A stretch of 64,000 bases of DNA from Warburgia ugandensis (GCA_035236585.1 CP141139.1:20972990-21036989), one strand, 5' to 3'. Positions 12,101 through 26,405 are shown, numbered from the stretch's first letter. Notes: generated by a model not told the origin, from the letters alone. A program made the numbers and translations.

Positions 12101-12300
12101 TGGAAGTCATCATATGCATCTCAAAACATCGGTATAGTTGTAGTACTGTCTCCAACACTTACTATAGTACCTTGATTATATCTTCCAGGCCTTGTGATGG
12201 GCCTATGCGGAAGTTCTTCTCTATGCCAAATCTATGGGTGGTAGCTTTCATTAATTTCATTGAAGCACAAGAGTTCTCTATACACCCCTACAGTTACTTT
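9190..12300 (-). pseudogene. CACTA transposase (tnp2-DUF4218-DUF4216), copy A, pseudogene
   Basis: Minus-strand remains in the family's order. About 12060-10660 is the tnp2 region: YPECKDYTKLSTVVELYNV, EAKKIM, TCGQP-like zinc-knuckle remains and LDVMHIEENV near 10910. About 10400-10040 is DUF4218: LCGPVYL, then a TGA stop at 10324-10326, WMYLFESYMTILKGYVRN and CIAECYSAEEVVEFC. About 9680-9190 is DUF4216: KYVEYAINGYHFYTKDCDN, a TAA at 9562-9564, then NDIYYGVIREIWALDY and MFKCDWVEHN. In active elements this protein binds the element ends and cuts the DNA. Many frameshifts and stops, including a 12-bp loss near 11865 relative to copy B, leave no usable frame. The N-terminal transposase-associated domain is not recognisable. 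Confidence 0.85.
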
Positions 12301-12498
12301 TAAATGACTTTAAAAGTGCTTTTAGCAAAAAATTCCCTCATCGCACCAATTTTTTAAAGTTGCTTACAATTAAATGACTTCTTAAGTCTATATATTCAAA
12401 GTCGTTTATTTTAAACAGTCTTGTAAAATATTTATTAACTCGGTAGTCAAATAAGAGAATTCTTTATGCCGACTTTAAAATTCGCATGTGTAATAGTG
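12301..12498 (-). repeat. CACTA terminus and subterminal repeats
   Basis: The terminal 18 bases (12481-12498) read CACTATTACACATGCGAA on the minus strand. The next 180 bases hold alternating TAAATGACTTT and AAAGTCGTTTA words, the kind of subterminal array to which CACTA accessory protein binds. Satellite resumes at 12499 within the monomer at ACATTTGCACCC, so the element jumped into pre-existing satellite. Confidence 0.7.
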
Positions 12499-13536
12499 AC
12501 ATTTGCACCCTAGACCTTCAAAATAGTAGAATTAAGCCTAATTAGTAATAGTTATGTGATTTCTAAGAATAAAAAATTAAAAATATAGGGACATGTATAC
12601 AATTTATCTTCTAAAATAGTTCTAATGTGCAATTTCTCTTTCTTGTGTAAAATTAGATATTTTGTGTATTTTTAACATTTGTATCTGTTACCTTCAAAAG
12701 AGTAGAATCAAGCCTAATTAGTGATAATTAAGTTATTTTTAAGACTAAAATATTCAAAATACAAGGATAAGCATACAATTTATCTCTAAAAATAGTTGGA
12801 ATGTGAAATTGCTCTTTCTTGTGTAAAATTAGATATTTTATGCATTTTTGCATTTACACCCTAAACCTTGAAAATAGTAGAATTAAGCAAAATTAGTGAC
12901 AATCTTGTGATTTCTAAGACCAAAATATTCAAAATATAGGGTTATGTACACAATTTATCTTTTAATATAGTTGGAATTTGAAATTGTTCTTTCTTGTACA
13001 AAATTAGATATTTAGTGCATTTTTTACATGTGTACACTCAACTTTCAAAACTAAAGAATTAAGGCTGATTAGTGAAAATCAAGTGATTTCTAATACTAAA
13101 ATATTCAAAATACAGGAATATGTAATCAATTTATCGTTTAAAATAGATTGAATTTGAGATTTCTCATTCTTGTGTAAAATTAGATATTTTGTGCATTTTT
13201 TACATTTGTACCTTGGACATTCAAAATAGTAGAATTAAGACTAATTAGTGATCATTAAGTAATTTTTAAGACTAAAATATTCAAAACATAGGGATATGTT
13301 TACAATTTGTTGTTAAAAATAGTTGTAATGTGAACTTATTCTTTCTTGGGTAAGCTTTGATATATTTTTGTATTTTTTACATTTGTACCCTTGACCTTCA
13401 AAACAGTAAAATTAAGCCTAATTAGTGATAATTAAGTGATTTTTAAGACTAAAATATTTAAAATATAGTGATTTGTGAAAAACTTATCTTTTAATACAGT
13501 TTGAATATGAAATTTCTCTTTCTTGTGTAAAATTAG
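12499..13536 (+). repeat. AT-rich satellite, block 2 (plus)
   Basis: About six plus-oriented monomers of the 176-bp satellite between the CACTA terminus and the first solo LTR. They are continuous in phase with block 3 across the LTR: the left edge ends GTAAAATTAG and the right resumes ATTATATATTTTGTG. Confidence 0.92.
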
Positions 13537-16164
13537 CGTAATGAATCCATTTTTTTAAACTTGAAATCCCATGTTGGTAATGAAAATTTCACTTTTTGAG
13601 ATAAGGGTATTTGGTCATTTTACTATTCACCCTAACTAGACCTAGAAATTTGGTCCTTAGAATGGTATCCTTAGGTGCGTCTCGAGAAAATGAATCCAAC
13701 AAGACCAGAATCACCCAAAACGGGTTAAAATGAGCAAGTTATGGCCCTTTGAAATTCAAGGGCAAAATTATAATTAAATTAAAATGAATTGGCCTGAGAA
13801 AACACTGACCCGTTTCGATACAGGCACCCCTTCTTCCCAAACATGCTACATCACTGACATTCTAGAATGTCGATGTGCAGGGGGGAAACCATCGCCATTC
13901 CATGGTGGTGGAAACCCCCCTCCAGAACCCTCCTTAAGCTCTATAAATAGAGCTCTTGGGCGCCTCCAATGGCAGCCCAAATCCCTGGGAAAAACCAGTC
14001 TTGGAGTTGCAGGTAAGAGGAGAAACCGTGAAAAATACCCAGCCATGAACTAGGTACGCCTTAAACAACTCCAAACCCATCTCCCCCTCAGTCTTAGGTT
14101 GAATGTCCCTAAGTTTTTGCATGAGAAACCATCAAAACGGGGCTCTAGGGAGCCACAACAAACCCAGGGCAGGTGCTTGGGGTGTTCTAGTTCGATAGGG
14201 TCCCGAGGACACCCAGGTCACCACAGAACCAAAACACACCCAGTGCATTCAAGGGAAACCAACGGGCATGTCGGTGGATGCACCCGCAAACGAGAAAAGG
14301 GGGGAGGCCCGGTGCGTCAGCGGACGTGCCCTGTGGGGCATGCTCCGCTGACGCGGGATGCATTAGCATCCCAGGCGCCTGCCTCGTGTGGGCTTGTGAC
14401 GGTGACGCTACATGTTCTGCGTAAGTGGAACGCATAGCGTGATGACACCCGCGAGAGTGCGACTGCATGTGTAGGCCGGTCGTCGCTCGACTAGGATGCA
14501 GGTGCATCCCAGGAGAGGCGACGCAGGGCCCGTTTTGGGCCTTCTATGTATTCCTAACACTAAAATACCCATAACTTGAGTTCTAGGACTCCGATTGAGG
14601 CGTTGTGAGAGGCGTTGTATCCGTATCGATGGCGCGAATACACCCAAAATATAAAATACCTGATCAAGCCCCTATCTAAGGCTAACATGACCCTTAAACC
14701 ATGATAGTGGAGCGGGGCCACTAAACCTTTGCAAACCTGACTATACCAAGGCCCAGTTAAGGACCTTAGGAGGCCCTTAGGCATGAGACTGAACCCTTAA
14801 TGCCTAAGTAGTGAGGTAAAATAGGCCAAGCTAACCTTTTTCCCCTAAACCATGTCCAGGAACGTACGGGGACAAGGGGACTAGTGCGATCAAACCAGGT
14901 AGGTGTCCTATCGCTACTAAACTTTTAAAAAGAACCCATGATGTTTTGAGAATGCATGTTTTGAATCATGGTTACTTTTCTAATGCATGTTTTAAGTTTT
15001 TAAGTTACATGTCCTGTCTTTATGCGTATATCACATAAACTTATGTTACATCCTTATGCACATGACCGATTTAGTATGAATTGATTTCATAAATGAACTT
15101 AGCATGCATATGAAAAATACATTGCGCATATATTGCCAAGACATGTGTTACATGCATAAACATGTTTTGAAAAAGGATTCTTGTCTACATGATACATGCA
15201 TAGACATGTTTTGAAAGAAAAAAAAGGTTCTTGCCTACTTAATAGTATATGATTTTTGCTAGTAAGCTCGTGGGCGTTATGCCAAGAGGTTCGGGGTGGC
15301 CTCCCAGCCTCTACCACTATAGGTGGAAAGGGTACCATGCCAAAAAGGCTTGTCCTTACTTCGATTGCTGTGGTAAACAAGGACTACCACTAGAGGTGTC
15401 ACAGCACCCGTTGAAGTGTCATATGCCCCGTGGAGGCTATGACCGAGAGTCCCTAGGTACCCAGGGACCACACGGCACTGAGGTCGTGGGCATAGTGTGC
15501 CCTCTATTTTTGAGGATTTACTTGCATGCATGTGGCATGACATGAGTATGGTCGACCATAGATCCATGAGTTGGATTCAATTGAGCATCTTTATGCATAT
15601 CATAGTATATGTTTATGATATCTATTTTACTTTTGACTTGGATTATGCAATTCTTTAAGTCGTCAGTATTCTATTTTGACAATGGCTTTTAATATCGATA
15701 TTGAACATGAGTGTCTAGACATGCACATGGTTTAAAGAACATATGGTTTAAAACATATCATGCATTGTAAAACTAGTAGTGATAGACTCCTACTGAGTAT
15801 AGTGTATACTCACCCAATCCTTAATATTTTTTAGATGCAAGTAAACACTTAAGGACAGGATACACCCTTGACAGAGAACATCCAAATTAAGTACAAGTAA
15901 GTAAACCCCTACCTTATCTTTTAGTGAATGTTACTTGATTATAGTTACTCTCTATAGCTGGGGCTATGACTAACACTCTCTTGGGAATAGAGTTGATTTA
16001 AAACTACGCCATGGCTATATGATTTGAAAATGTGTTTTGACACTCGGGGTTTTATACAAAAGATTGCTTTCCAAAACAAAAGATTTTCATGCATTTCATA
16101 TTTCTAAAGCAAGAGATCTCGCCTTTTTATGAAATTTGCATCATATGAAACCTGGGTCGTCACA
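13537..16164 (+). mobile_element. Solo LTR 1 (probable Ty3/Gypsy type, 2.63 kb)
   Basis: A 2628-bp, GC-richer insert in satellite with no internal retrotransposon region. It starts CGTAATGAATCC (probably TG changed to CG) and ends GGGTCGTCACA. The flanks ATTAG (13532-13536) and ATTAT (16165-16169) fit a 5-bp target duplication with one change. It contains a TATA box in a CTCTATAAATAGAG context, a GC-rich zone (14200-14540) and GTGGGCGTTATGCCAAGAGG (15269-15288), a block resembling GGTGGGCGTTATGCTAGGAG in solo LTR 2. A solo LTR arises when two LTRs recombine and delete the element body. The small open frames inside it are not genes. Assignment to Ty3/Gypsy rests on LTR size and ends only. Confidence 0.78.
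13938..13953 (+). promoter_or_regulatory. Probable LTR TATA box
   Basis: GCTCTATAAATAGAGC is a perfect 16-base palindrome that includes a TATAAATA core, about 400 bp into solo LTR 1. That fits the U3/R promoter of an LTR retrotransposon. Activity cannot be judged from sequence. Confidence 0.5.
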
Positions 16165-19100
16165 ATTATATATTTTGTGTATTTTCTACATTTGTACTCG
16201 GTACCTTCAAATGTCTAAAATTAAGCCTAATTATGGATAATTATGTGATTTTTAAGACTAAAATATTCAAAATAAAGGGATATGTATACAATTTATCTTC
16301 AAAAATAGTTGGAATGTGAAATTTGCTCTTTCTTGTATAAAATTAGATATTATGTGCATTTTTGTATTTGTACCCTAGACCTTCAAAATAGTATAATTAA
16401 GCCAAATTAGTGATAATTAAGTAATTTTAAGACTAAAATATTCAAAATATAAGGATATGTATAATTTAACTTTCAACATAATTGGAATGTAAAATTGCTC
16501 TTTCTTTTTCAAAATTAGATATTTTGTGCAATTTTTACATTTGCACCTCGACCTCCAAAGTTGTAGAATTAAGCCTAATTAGTTATAATTAAGTAATTTT
16601 TAAGATTAAAATATTCAAAATATACGGATATGTATGAAATTTATCTTTTAAAATAGATGAAATGTGAGACTGCTCTTTCTTGTGTAAAATTAGATATTTT
16701 GTGCATTTTTTACATTTGTACCCTGGACCTTCAAAATAGTAGAATTAAGACTAATTATTGATAATTAAGTTATTACTAAGATTAAAATATTCAAAATATA
16801 GGGATATGTATAAAATTTATCCTTTAATATAGTTGGAATGTGAAATTCCTCTTTCTTTTTCAAAATTAGTTATATTTTGTGCATTTTTTACATTTGTACC
16901 CTTTACCTTCAAAATTCTAAAATTAAGCCAAATCAGTGATAATTAAGTAATTTTTAAGATTAAAATATTAAAAATATAGAGCTACATACGCAATTTATCT
17001 TTTAAAATAAATGGAATGTGAGATTGCTCTTTCTTGTGTAAAATTAGACATTTTGTGCATTTTTTACATTTGTACCGTGGACCTTCAAAATAGTAGAATT
17101 AGGACTAATTAGTGATAATTAAGTTATTTTTAAGAATACAATATTAAAAATATGGGGATATGTATACAATTTATATTTTAATATAGTTGGAGTGTGACAT
17201 TGCTATTTCTTATGTAAAATTAGATATTCTGTGTATTTTTTATATTTGTACCCTACACCTCTAAAACGATAGAATCATGCCCAATTAGTGTTAATTAAGT
17301 GATTTATATGACTAAAATATTCAAAATATTGGGATGTGTATACAATTTATCTTTTTATATAGTTGGAATGTGAAATTGCTCTTTCTTTTGCAAAATTAGA
17401 TATTTTGTACATTTTTTACATTTATACCCTGGACATTCAAAGTAGTAGAATTAAGCCTAATAGTGATAATTAAGGAATTTCTAAGACAAAAATATTCAAA
17501 ATAAAGTATATGTATACAACTTATCTTTTAATATAGTTGGATTGTTAAATTACTCCTTGTGTTAAATTAGACGTTTTTGTGCTTTTTTGCATTTGTACTC
17601 TCGACCTTTAAAAAAGTGGAATTAAGTCTAATAAGTGATAATTAAGTCATTTCTAAGACTAAAATATTCGAAATATAGTAATATGTATACAACTTATCTT
17701 TTAAAATTGTTAAAATGTGAAATTGCTCTTTCTTTTGTAAAACTAGATATTTTGTGTATTTTTTACATTTGTGCCCTGTACCTTAAAAATAGTAAAATTA
17801 AGCTCAGTTAGTGATTTGTAAGAATAAAACATTTATAATATAGGGATATATATACAATTTATCTTTAAAAATAATTGGAATGTGAAATTGCTCTTCTTTG
17901 TATAAGATTAGATATTTTGTGCATTTTTTATATTTAAACCATTGACCTTCGAAATAGTAGAACTATGCCAAATTAGGGATAATTAAGTGATTTTTATGAT
18001 TAAAATATTCAAAAAGTAGGAAAATGTATACAATTTATCTTTTAATATAGTTGATATGTGAAATTATTTTTTCTTATGTAAAATTAGATATTCTGTGCAT
18101 TTGTTAATTTGTAACCTCAACCTTCAATTTATCTTTTAAAATAGTTGGAATGTGAAATTGCACTTTCTTATAGAAAATTAGATATTTGTGTATTTTTACA
18201 TTTGTACCCTATAGCTTCAAAATGGTAGAATTAAGTGAAATTAGTGATAATTAAATGATTTGTAAGGCTAAAATATTGTAAATATAAGGATTTGTATATA
18301 ATTTATCTTTTAAAATACTTTAAAAATGAGATTTCTCTTTCTTATGTAAAATTAGATATTTTTTTATTTTTTATATTTGTACCCTAGACCTTCAAAGCTG
18401 TTAAATTAAGCCTAATCAGTGATAATTATGTAATTTTTAAGACTAAAATATTTAAAATTTAGGGATATATAAATAATTTATCTTTTATTATAGTTGGAAT
18501 GTGATATTACACTTTTTTTTATGTATAATTAGATATTTTTTGCATTTTTGCATTTATACCCTGGACCTTCAAAATTGTAGAACTTAGCCAACTTAGGGAC
18601 AATTGAGTGATTTCTAAGACTAAGATATTCAAAATATAAGGAGATGTATACAATTTAACTTTTAATATAGTTGGAATATGAAATTGCTCTTTCTTTTGCA
18701 AAATTAGATATTTTGAATGTTTTTTACATTTGTACCTTTGACCTTCAAAATAGTATAAGTAAGCCTAATTAGTGATAATTAAGTAATTTTTAAAATTAAA
18801 ATATTCAAAAAATATAGGAATATGTATACAATTTATCATTTAAAATAGTTGGAACGTGAGAATGCTCTTTTGTGTGTAAAATTAGAAATTTTGTGTATTT
18901 TTTACATTTATAACCATGACCTTCAATATTATTGAATTAAGCCTAATTAGTGATAATTAAGTTACTTTTTAGGACTAAATTATTCAAAATATAGGGATAT
19001 ATATACAATTTATCTTTTAATATCATTGGAATGTGAAATTGCTCTTTCTTGTGTGATTTTTGATATATTGTGCAATTTTACATCTGCACTATGGACATGT

Positions 19101-22100
19101 GCGTAATTTATCTTTTAATATAGTTAGAATGTGAAATTGGTCTTTCTTATTTAAAATTAGATATTTTTTACATTTGTACCATGGATCTTCAAAATAGTCG
19201 AATTAACCCTAATTAGTGATAATAAGTGATTTCTTAGATAAAATATGAAAAATAGAGGAATATGATAATTATGTGATTTCTTAGAGTAAAAAATTCAAAA
19301 TATAGGGATATGTATACAATTTATATTTTAATATATTTGAAATTTGAACATGCTCTTTCTTGTGTAAAATTAGATATTTTGAGTATGAACCTTCAAAACT
19401 GTAGAAGTAAGCCTAAATAGTGATAATGAAGTGATTTCTAAGACTAAAATATTCAAAATATAGGGATGTGTATGCAATTTATTTTTTGAAATAGTTGGAA
19501 CGTGTGATTTCTCTTTCTTGTGTAAAATTAGATATTTTGTGCAGTCTTTATATTTATACCTTAGACCTTCAAAATGGTAGAATTAAGCCTAATTAGTGAT
19601 AATTAAGTGATTTTTAAGATTAAAATATTCAAAATATGGGAATATATATACAATTTATCTTTTAATATAGTTGGTATGTGAAATTGCCCTTTCTTGTGTA
19701 AAATTATATATTTTGTGTATTTTTGCATTTGTATCATGGAGCTTTAAAATAGTAGAATTAAGTAAAATTAGTGATAATTAAGTGACTTTTAAGACTAAAA
19801 TATTCAAAATATAGGGATATGTACACAATCTATCTTTTAATATAGTTGGTGAGGAAAATTGATTTTTCTTTTGTAAAATTAGATATTTTGTGCATTTGTA
19901 CCCTAGAGCTTCAAAATAGTAAAATTAAGCCAAAGCAGGGATAATTAAGTAATTCTAAATTCTAAATTATTCAAAATATAGGAATATGTATAAAATTTAT
20001 CTTTGAAATAGTTGGAATTTAAAATTGTACTTTCTTGTATAAAATTAAATATTTTGTGTATTTCTTACATCTATACTCTAGACATTCAAAACAGTAGAAT
20101 TAAGCCAAATTAGTGACAATTGAGTGATTTCTAAGACTACAATATTCAAAATATAGGGATTTGTACACAATTTAATTTTTAATATAGTTGGAACATGAAA
20201 TTGTTCTTTCTTGTGTCAAATTAGATAATTTGTACATTTTTGCATTTATACCACAAAATTTCAAAATAGTAGAATTAATCCTCATTAGTGATAATTAAGT
20301 GATTTTTAAGACTAAAATATTCAACACATAGGGATATGTATACAATTTATCTTTAAAAATAGTTGGAATGTGAAGTTGCTCTTTCTTATGTAAATATAGA
20401 TATTTTGTGCAATTTTTACATTTGTACCATAAACCTTTGAAACAATAGAATTAAGCTAATATAGTGATAATTAAGTGATTTCTAAGGCTAAAATATTCAA
20501 AATATAGGGATGTGTATACAAATTTTATTTTAATATTTTTGGAATGTGAAAGTGCTATTTCTAGTGTAAAATTCTATATTTAGTTTATTTTTTACATTTA
20601 TGCCCTTGACTTTCAAAATAGTAGAATTAAGCCTAATTAGTTAGAGTTAAGTGATTACTAAGACTAAAATATTCAAAATATAGATGTATTTTTTATAATT
20701 TATCTTTTAAAATAGGTGGAATCTGAAATTGCTCTTTCTTGTGTATAATATATTTTGTGTTTTTCTTCATTTGTACCCTAGACCTTCAAAACTGTGGAAT
20801 TAAGCGTGATTAGTGATAATTGAGTGACTTCTAAGACAATAATTTTAAAATATATAGGGATATGAAAACAATTTTATCTTTTAATTAATTGGAATGTGAA
20901 ATTTCTCTTTATTGTGTAAACTAGATATTTTGTACATTTTTACATTTGTACCGTACCCTAGACCTTTAGAATAAAAGAATTAATCCTAATTTGTGATAAT
21001 TAAGTAATTTTCTAAGACTAAAATATTCAAAATATAGGAACATATATACAATTTATCTTTTAATATAGTTGGAATGTGGAATTTCTTTTTCTTTTCAAAA
21101 ATTAGGTATTTTGAGAATTTTTTACATTTGTACCCTGTACCTTCAAAATAATATAATTAAGTCTAATTAGTGATAATTAATAATTTTTATGATTAAAATA
21201 TTCAAAATATAGGGATATGTACACAATTTATCTTTTACAATAGTTGGAATGTAAAATTACTATTTCTCATGTAAAACTAGATATTTTGTTCATTTTTTAC
21301 ATTTATATCTTGGACCTTTAAAATAGTAGAATTAAGCTTAATCAGTTATAAAACAGTGATTATTAAGATTAAAATATTCAAAATATAGTGATATGTATAC
21401 GGATCATCTTTTAATATTGTTGGAATTTTAAATTGCTGGTTTTTTACAAAATTAGATAGTTTGTGCAATTTTTACATATGTACCCTAGATCTTCAAAATA
21501 GTAGAATTAAGGCTAATTAGTGAAATTAAGTGATTTTTGAGACTGAAACATTCCAAATATATGGATATGTATACAATTTATCTTTTAAATTATTTGGAAT
21601 ATGCGATGGCTCTTTTTTGTGTAAAATTATATATTTTGTGAATTTTTTATATTTATACGATGGAATTCAAAATAGTAGAATTAAGCCTAATTTGTGATAA
21701 TTAAGTGACTTCTAAGACAACAATATTTAAAATATAGTGATATGAAAGCAATTTATCTTTTAATATAGCTAGAATGTGAAGTTGCCCTTTCTTTTGCCAA
21801 ATTAGATATTTTGTGCATTTTTTATATCTTGATGATGATGATGACATGTCTACAATTTATATTTTGATATAGTTGGAATGTGAAATTGCTCTTTACTTTT
21901 AAATTTTTGATATTTTGTGCATTTTTTACATTTCTACCTTAGACCTTCAAAAAGTATAATTAAGCCTAATTAATGATAATTAAGTGATTTATAAGACTAA
22001 AATATTCAAAATATGGGAAAATGTTACAATTTATCTTTTAAAATAGGTGGAATGTGAGATTTCTCTATCTTGTGAAAATTACATATTTTTTTTGCATGTT

Positions 22101-25100
22101 TTACTTTTGTAACCTAGACTTTCAAAATAGCAGAATTAAGCCTAATTAGTGATAATTAAGTGATTTCTAAGACTAAAATAATAAATTTTTAGGGATATGT
22201 ATACCATTTATCTTTTAATATAGTTGGAATATGATATTACTCTTTTTTTGGTACAATTAGATATTTTGTACATTTTTGCGTTTGTACCCTTGATCTTCTA
22301 AATAGTAGAATTAAGACAAATTAAGGACAATTAAGTTATTAGTAAGACCAAAATATTGAAAATATATGGATATGTGTACACTTTATATTTTAATATGGTT
22401 GGAATGTGAAATTTCTCTTTCTTATGTTAAATTAGATATTTTGTGCATTTTTTACATTTGTACCCTTGGCGTTCAAAATAGTAGAATTAAGCCTAATTAG
22501 TGATAATTAAGTGATTTTTAAGACTAAAATATTCAAAGTATAGGGATCTATATACAACTTATCTTTTAATATAGTTGGAATGTGAAATTGCTTTTGCATG
22601 TATAATATTAGATATTTTGGGTATTTTTTACATTTGTACCTTAGACCTTCATAACTGTAGAATTAAGCTAAATTAGTGATAATTAAGTGATTTCTAAGAC
22701 CAAAATATTCAAAATATAGGTATATGCATATAATTTATCTCTTAATATAGTGAGAAGGTGAAATTGCTCTTTCTTGGGTAAAATTAGATATTGTTGTATT
22801 TTTATATTTGTACCTTGAACCTTCAAAATAGTAGAATTAATCTTAATTAGTGATATTTAAGTAATTTATAAGCTTAAAATTTTAAAAATATAGGAATATG
22901 TATGAAATTTATCTTTTAAGATAGTTGGAATGTGAAATTGCTAATTCATGTGAAAAATTAGATATTTTGTGCATTTTCTACATTTGTACCATCGACCTTT
23001 AAAATAGTAGAATTAAGCCTAATTAGTGATAATTAAGTTATTTCTAAGACTAAAACATTGAAAATATAGGGATATTATAAAATTTATCTCTTAAAATTGT
23101 TGTAATGTGAAATTACTCTTTCTTGTGTAAATTCAATATTTTGTGCATTTTTTCATTTGTACCTTGGACCTTCAAAAGAGTAGGAATGAGACAAATTAGT
23201 GGTAATAAAATGATTTTTAAGACTAATTATTTCAAAATATAGGGATATGTAAACAATTTATCTTTTAAAAAAGTTGGAATGTGAGATTGCTCTTTCTTGT
23301 GCAAAATTAGATATTCTATGTATTTTTTACATTTGTACCCATGACCTTCACTACAATTGAATTAAGCCTAATTAGTGATAAATAAGTTATTTTTTAAGAC
23401 TAAAATATTCAAAATATAGGGATATGTATACAATTTATCATTTAATATCATTGGAATGCGAAATTGCTCTTTCTCATGTCAAATTGGATACATTATGCAT
23501 TTTTGCATTTGTACTATGGACCTTCAAAATAATTGAATTAGGTCTAATTAGGTATAATTAAGTTATTTCAAAGAGTAAAATATTTAAAATATAGGAAAAT
23601 GTGTACAATTTTTCCTTTAATATAACTGGAATGTGAAATTACTCTTTCTTATGTAAAATTAGATACTTTTTGCATTTTTTACATTTGTACCCTTGGCATT
23701 CAAAATAGTATAATTAAGCCTAATTAGGATAATTAAGTAATTTTTAAGACTAAAATATTCAAAATATAGGGATATGTATACAACTTATCTTTTAATATAT
23801 TTGGAATGTAAAATTTCTCTTTCATGTGCAAAATTAGGTTCTTTGGATATTTTTTACATTTGTACCCTGGACCTTTAAAACTATAGAATTAAGCTAAATT
23901 AGTGATAATTGAGTGATTTCTAAGACCAAAATATTCCAAATATAGTTATATGTATACAATTTATCTTTTGATATAATTGGAATGTAAAATTGCTCTTTCT
24001 TGGGTAAAATTAGATATTGTTGCATTTTTGTATTTGTTCCCTGAACCTTCAAATTAGTAGAATTAACCCTAATTCATGATAATTAAGTGATTTCTAAGAC
24101 TTAAATGTTCAAAATTTAGATATATGTATTAAATTTATCTTTTAATATAATTGGAATGTGAAATTGCTCTTTCATTTGCAAATTTACATATTTTGTGCAT
24201 TTTTTATATTTGTTCCTTAGACCTTCAAAATAGTAGAATTAAGCCTAATAAGTGATAATTAAGTGATTTTTAAGACTTAAATATTCAAAAAATAGGGATA
24301 TGTATTCAATTTATTTTTTAAAATAGTTGGAATGTGTGATTGCATTTTCTTGTGTAAAATTAGATATTTTGTGCACTTTTACATTTATATTGTGGAGCTT
24401 CAAAACAATAGATTTAAGCCTAACTAGTGATAATTAAGTAATTTCTAAGCCTAGAATATTCAAAATATAGTGATATGTATATAATTTATCTTTGAATATA
24501 GTTGCAATGTGAAATTGCTCTTTCTTGTGTACAATTAGATATTGTGTATTTTCTATGTTTGTACCTTCCACCTTCAAAATAGTAAATTTAAGCCTAATTA
24601 ATTATAATTAAGTAATTTCTAAGATTAAAATATTCAAAATATAGGGATATGTATACAACTTATCTTTTAATATAGTTGAATGTGAAATTGCTCTTTCTTG
24701 TGTAAAATTAGTTATTTTGTGTATTTCTTACTTTTGTACCTTGGACCTTCAAAATAGTATAATTATGCCTAATTTTGATAATTAAGTGATTTTAGAGAGT
24801 AAAATATTCAAAATATAGGGATATGTATACAATTTATCTTTTAATATAGTTGGAATGCGAAATTACTTTCTTTTGCAAAATTAGATATTTTGTACATTTT
24901 TTACCTTTGTACCCTAGACCTTCAAAACAATAAAATTAAGCCAAATTACTGATAATTAGTGATTTCTAAGACTAAAATATTCAAAATATAGGGATATGTA
25001 TACAATTTATCTTTTAATATACTTAGAATGTGAAATTGCTCTTTCTTTTGCAAAATTAGATATTTTGTGGATTTGCACCTTAGACCATTAAGCATAATTG

Positions 25101-26210
25101 GTTGTAATTAAGTCATTTTTAAGACTAAAATATTCAAAATCTAGGGATATATACAATTTATCTTTTAAAATAGTTGGAATGTGAGATAGCTCTTTCTTGT
25201 GTAAAATTAGATATTTTGTACATTTGTACCATGGACCTTCAAAACAATAGAATTAAGCCTAAGTAATGGTAATTAAGTAATTTTTAAGACTAAAATATTT
25301 AAAATATAGGGTTATGTATATAATTTGTCTTTAATATAGCTGGAATATGAAATTTCTCCTTCTTGTGTAAAATTAGATATTTTGTGCATTTTTTATTTTT
25401 GTACGCTCAACATTCAAAATAATAGAATTAACCTTAATTAGTGATAGTTAAGTAAATTGTAAGGATAAAATATTCAAAATAAGGGGATATATATACAATT
25501 TATCTTTTAAAATATTTAAAATGTGAAATTGCTCTTTCTTGTATAAAATTAGATATTTTGTGCAGTTTAGCCTTTGTACCTTAGACCTTTAAAATAGTAG
25601 AATTATGCCAAATTAGGGATAATTAAGTAATTTTTAAGACTAAAATATTCAAAATATAGGGATATGTATACAATTTATCTTTTAATATTGTTGGAATGTG
25701 AAATTGCACTTTCTTGTGTAAAATAAGATATTTTATGGATGTTTTACATTTGTATCCTAGACCTTTAAAATAGTAAAATTAAGTCTAATTAGTGTTAATT
25801 AAGTGATTTCTAAGACTAAAATATTCAATATATAGGGATATGTATACAATTTATCTTTTAATATGGTTGGAATGTAAAATTGCTCTTCTTGTGTAAAATT
25901 AGATATTTGGTGCATTTTTTATATTTGTACCCTAGACCTTTAAAATAGTAGAATTAAGCCTAATTAGTGATAATTAAATGATTTTTAAAACTAAAATTAT
26001 CAAAATACATGGATATGAGTACAAGTTATCTTTTAATATATTTGGAATGTGTAACAGCTCTTTCTTGTGTAAATTAGATATTTTGTGCATTTTTTACATT
26101 TGTACCCTAGACCTTTAAAATAGTAGAAGACAATTAGTTATAATTAAGTGATTTTCAAGACTAATTAGTTCAAAATATAGGAATATGCATACACTTTATC
26201 TTTTAATTAT
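16165..26210 (+). repeat. AT-rich satellite, block 3 (plus), ~57 monomers
   Basis: The longest uninterrupted array: ten kilobases, all plus-oriented, with period near 176 bp (successive GTGCATTTTTT landmarks at 16701, 16879 and 17055). Irregular points include truncated or fused monomers near 18120, 19080-19290 and 21830 (a short GAT run at 21832-21842). The monomers vary by substitutions and short indels, so it is not a freshly homogenised array. Confidence 0.93.
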
Positions 26211-26402
26211 CACTTTCTTTTGGATTTTTATAGACAAGAAATCACTTAGTCTTAGGAGGTCTAGGGTATAAATGTAAAAAATTCACAAAATATGTGAAAG
26301 TTTAGATTCCAACTATTTTAAAAAATGAATTGTATGCATATCCTTATATTTTGAACTAATTAGTCTTGGAAATCACTTTATTATCACTAATTTGTCTCAA
26401 TT
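26126..26402. repeat. Palindromic satellite junction
   Basis: A plus-oriented monomer (26126-26206, with GACTAATTAGTTCAAAATAT) is followed about 115 bp later by its inverse (26320-26402, with ATATTTTGAACTAATTAGTC). Both belong to the divergent subtype that has ACTAGTTAGTTCAAAATATA in place of the usual ACTAAAATATTCAAAATATA. This is where the satellite flips from plus to minus, next to the captured phosphatase promoter. Confidence 0.75.
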
Positions 26403-26405
26403 CAT

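Larger units (their letters stand above)
3567..12498 (-). mobile_element. Decayed CACTA (En/Spm) DNA transposon
   Basis: The right boundary at 12498 reads, on the minus strand, CACTATTACACATGCG, a CACTA-type terminus abutting satellite. Reading leftward there is a subterminal zone with repeated TAAATGACTTT/AAAGTCGTTTA motifs, then a tnp2-DUF4218-DUF4216 transposase gene (about 12.3-9.2 kb) and a Transposase_24/Ulp1 gene (5.5-3.7 kb), all on the minus strand as expected for one CACTA element of about 9 kb. The left boundary at 3566/3567 is an abrupt switch from satellite and shows no matching CACTA end, so that terminus is lost or rearranged. Repeats at 6.4-9.05 kb lie between the two genes. 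Treating everything as one element is an inference; 3.6-7.5 kb could be a separate relic. Confidence 0.65.

Noticed and set aside
13784..14784. Several overlapping frames of 60-112 codons on both strands
   Set aside because: They lie in the GC-rich part of solo LTR 1, resemble no protein and are explained by composition.
16165..26210. CRISPR-like array
   Set aside because: The repeats are contiguous 176-bp diverged monomers with no unique spacers, in plant nuclear DNA.
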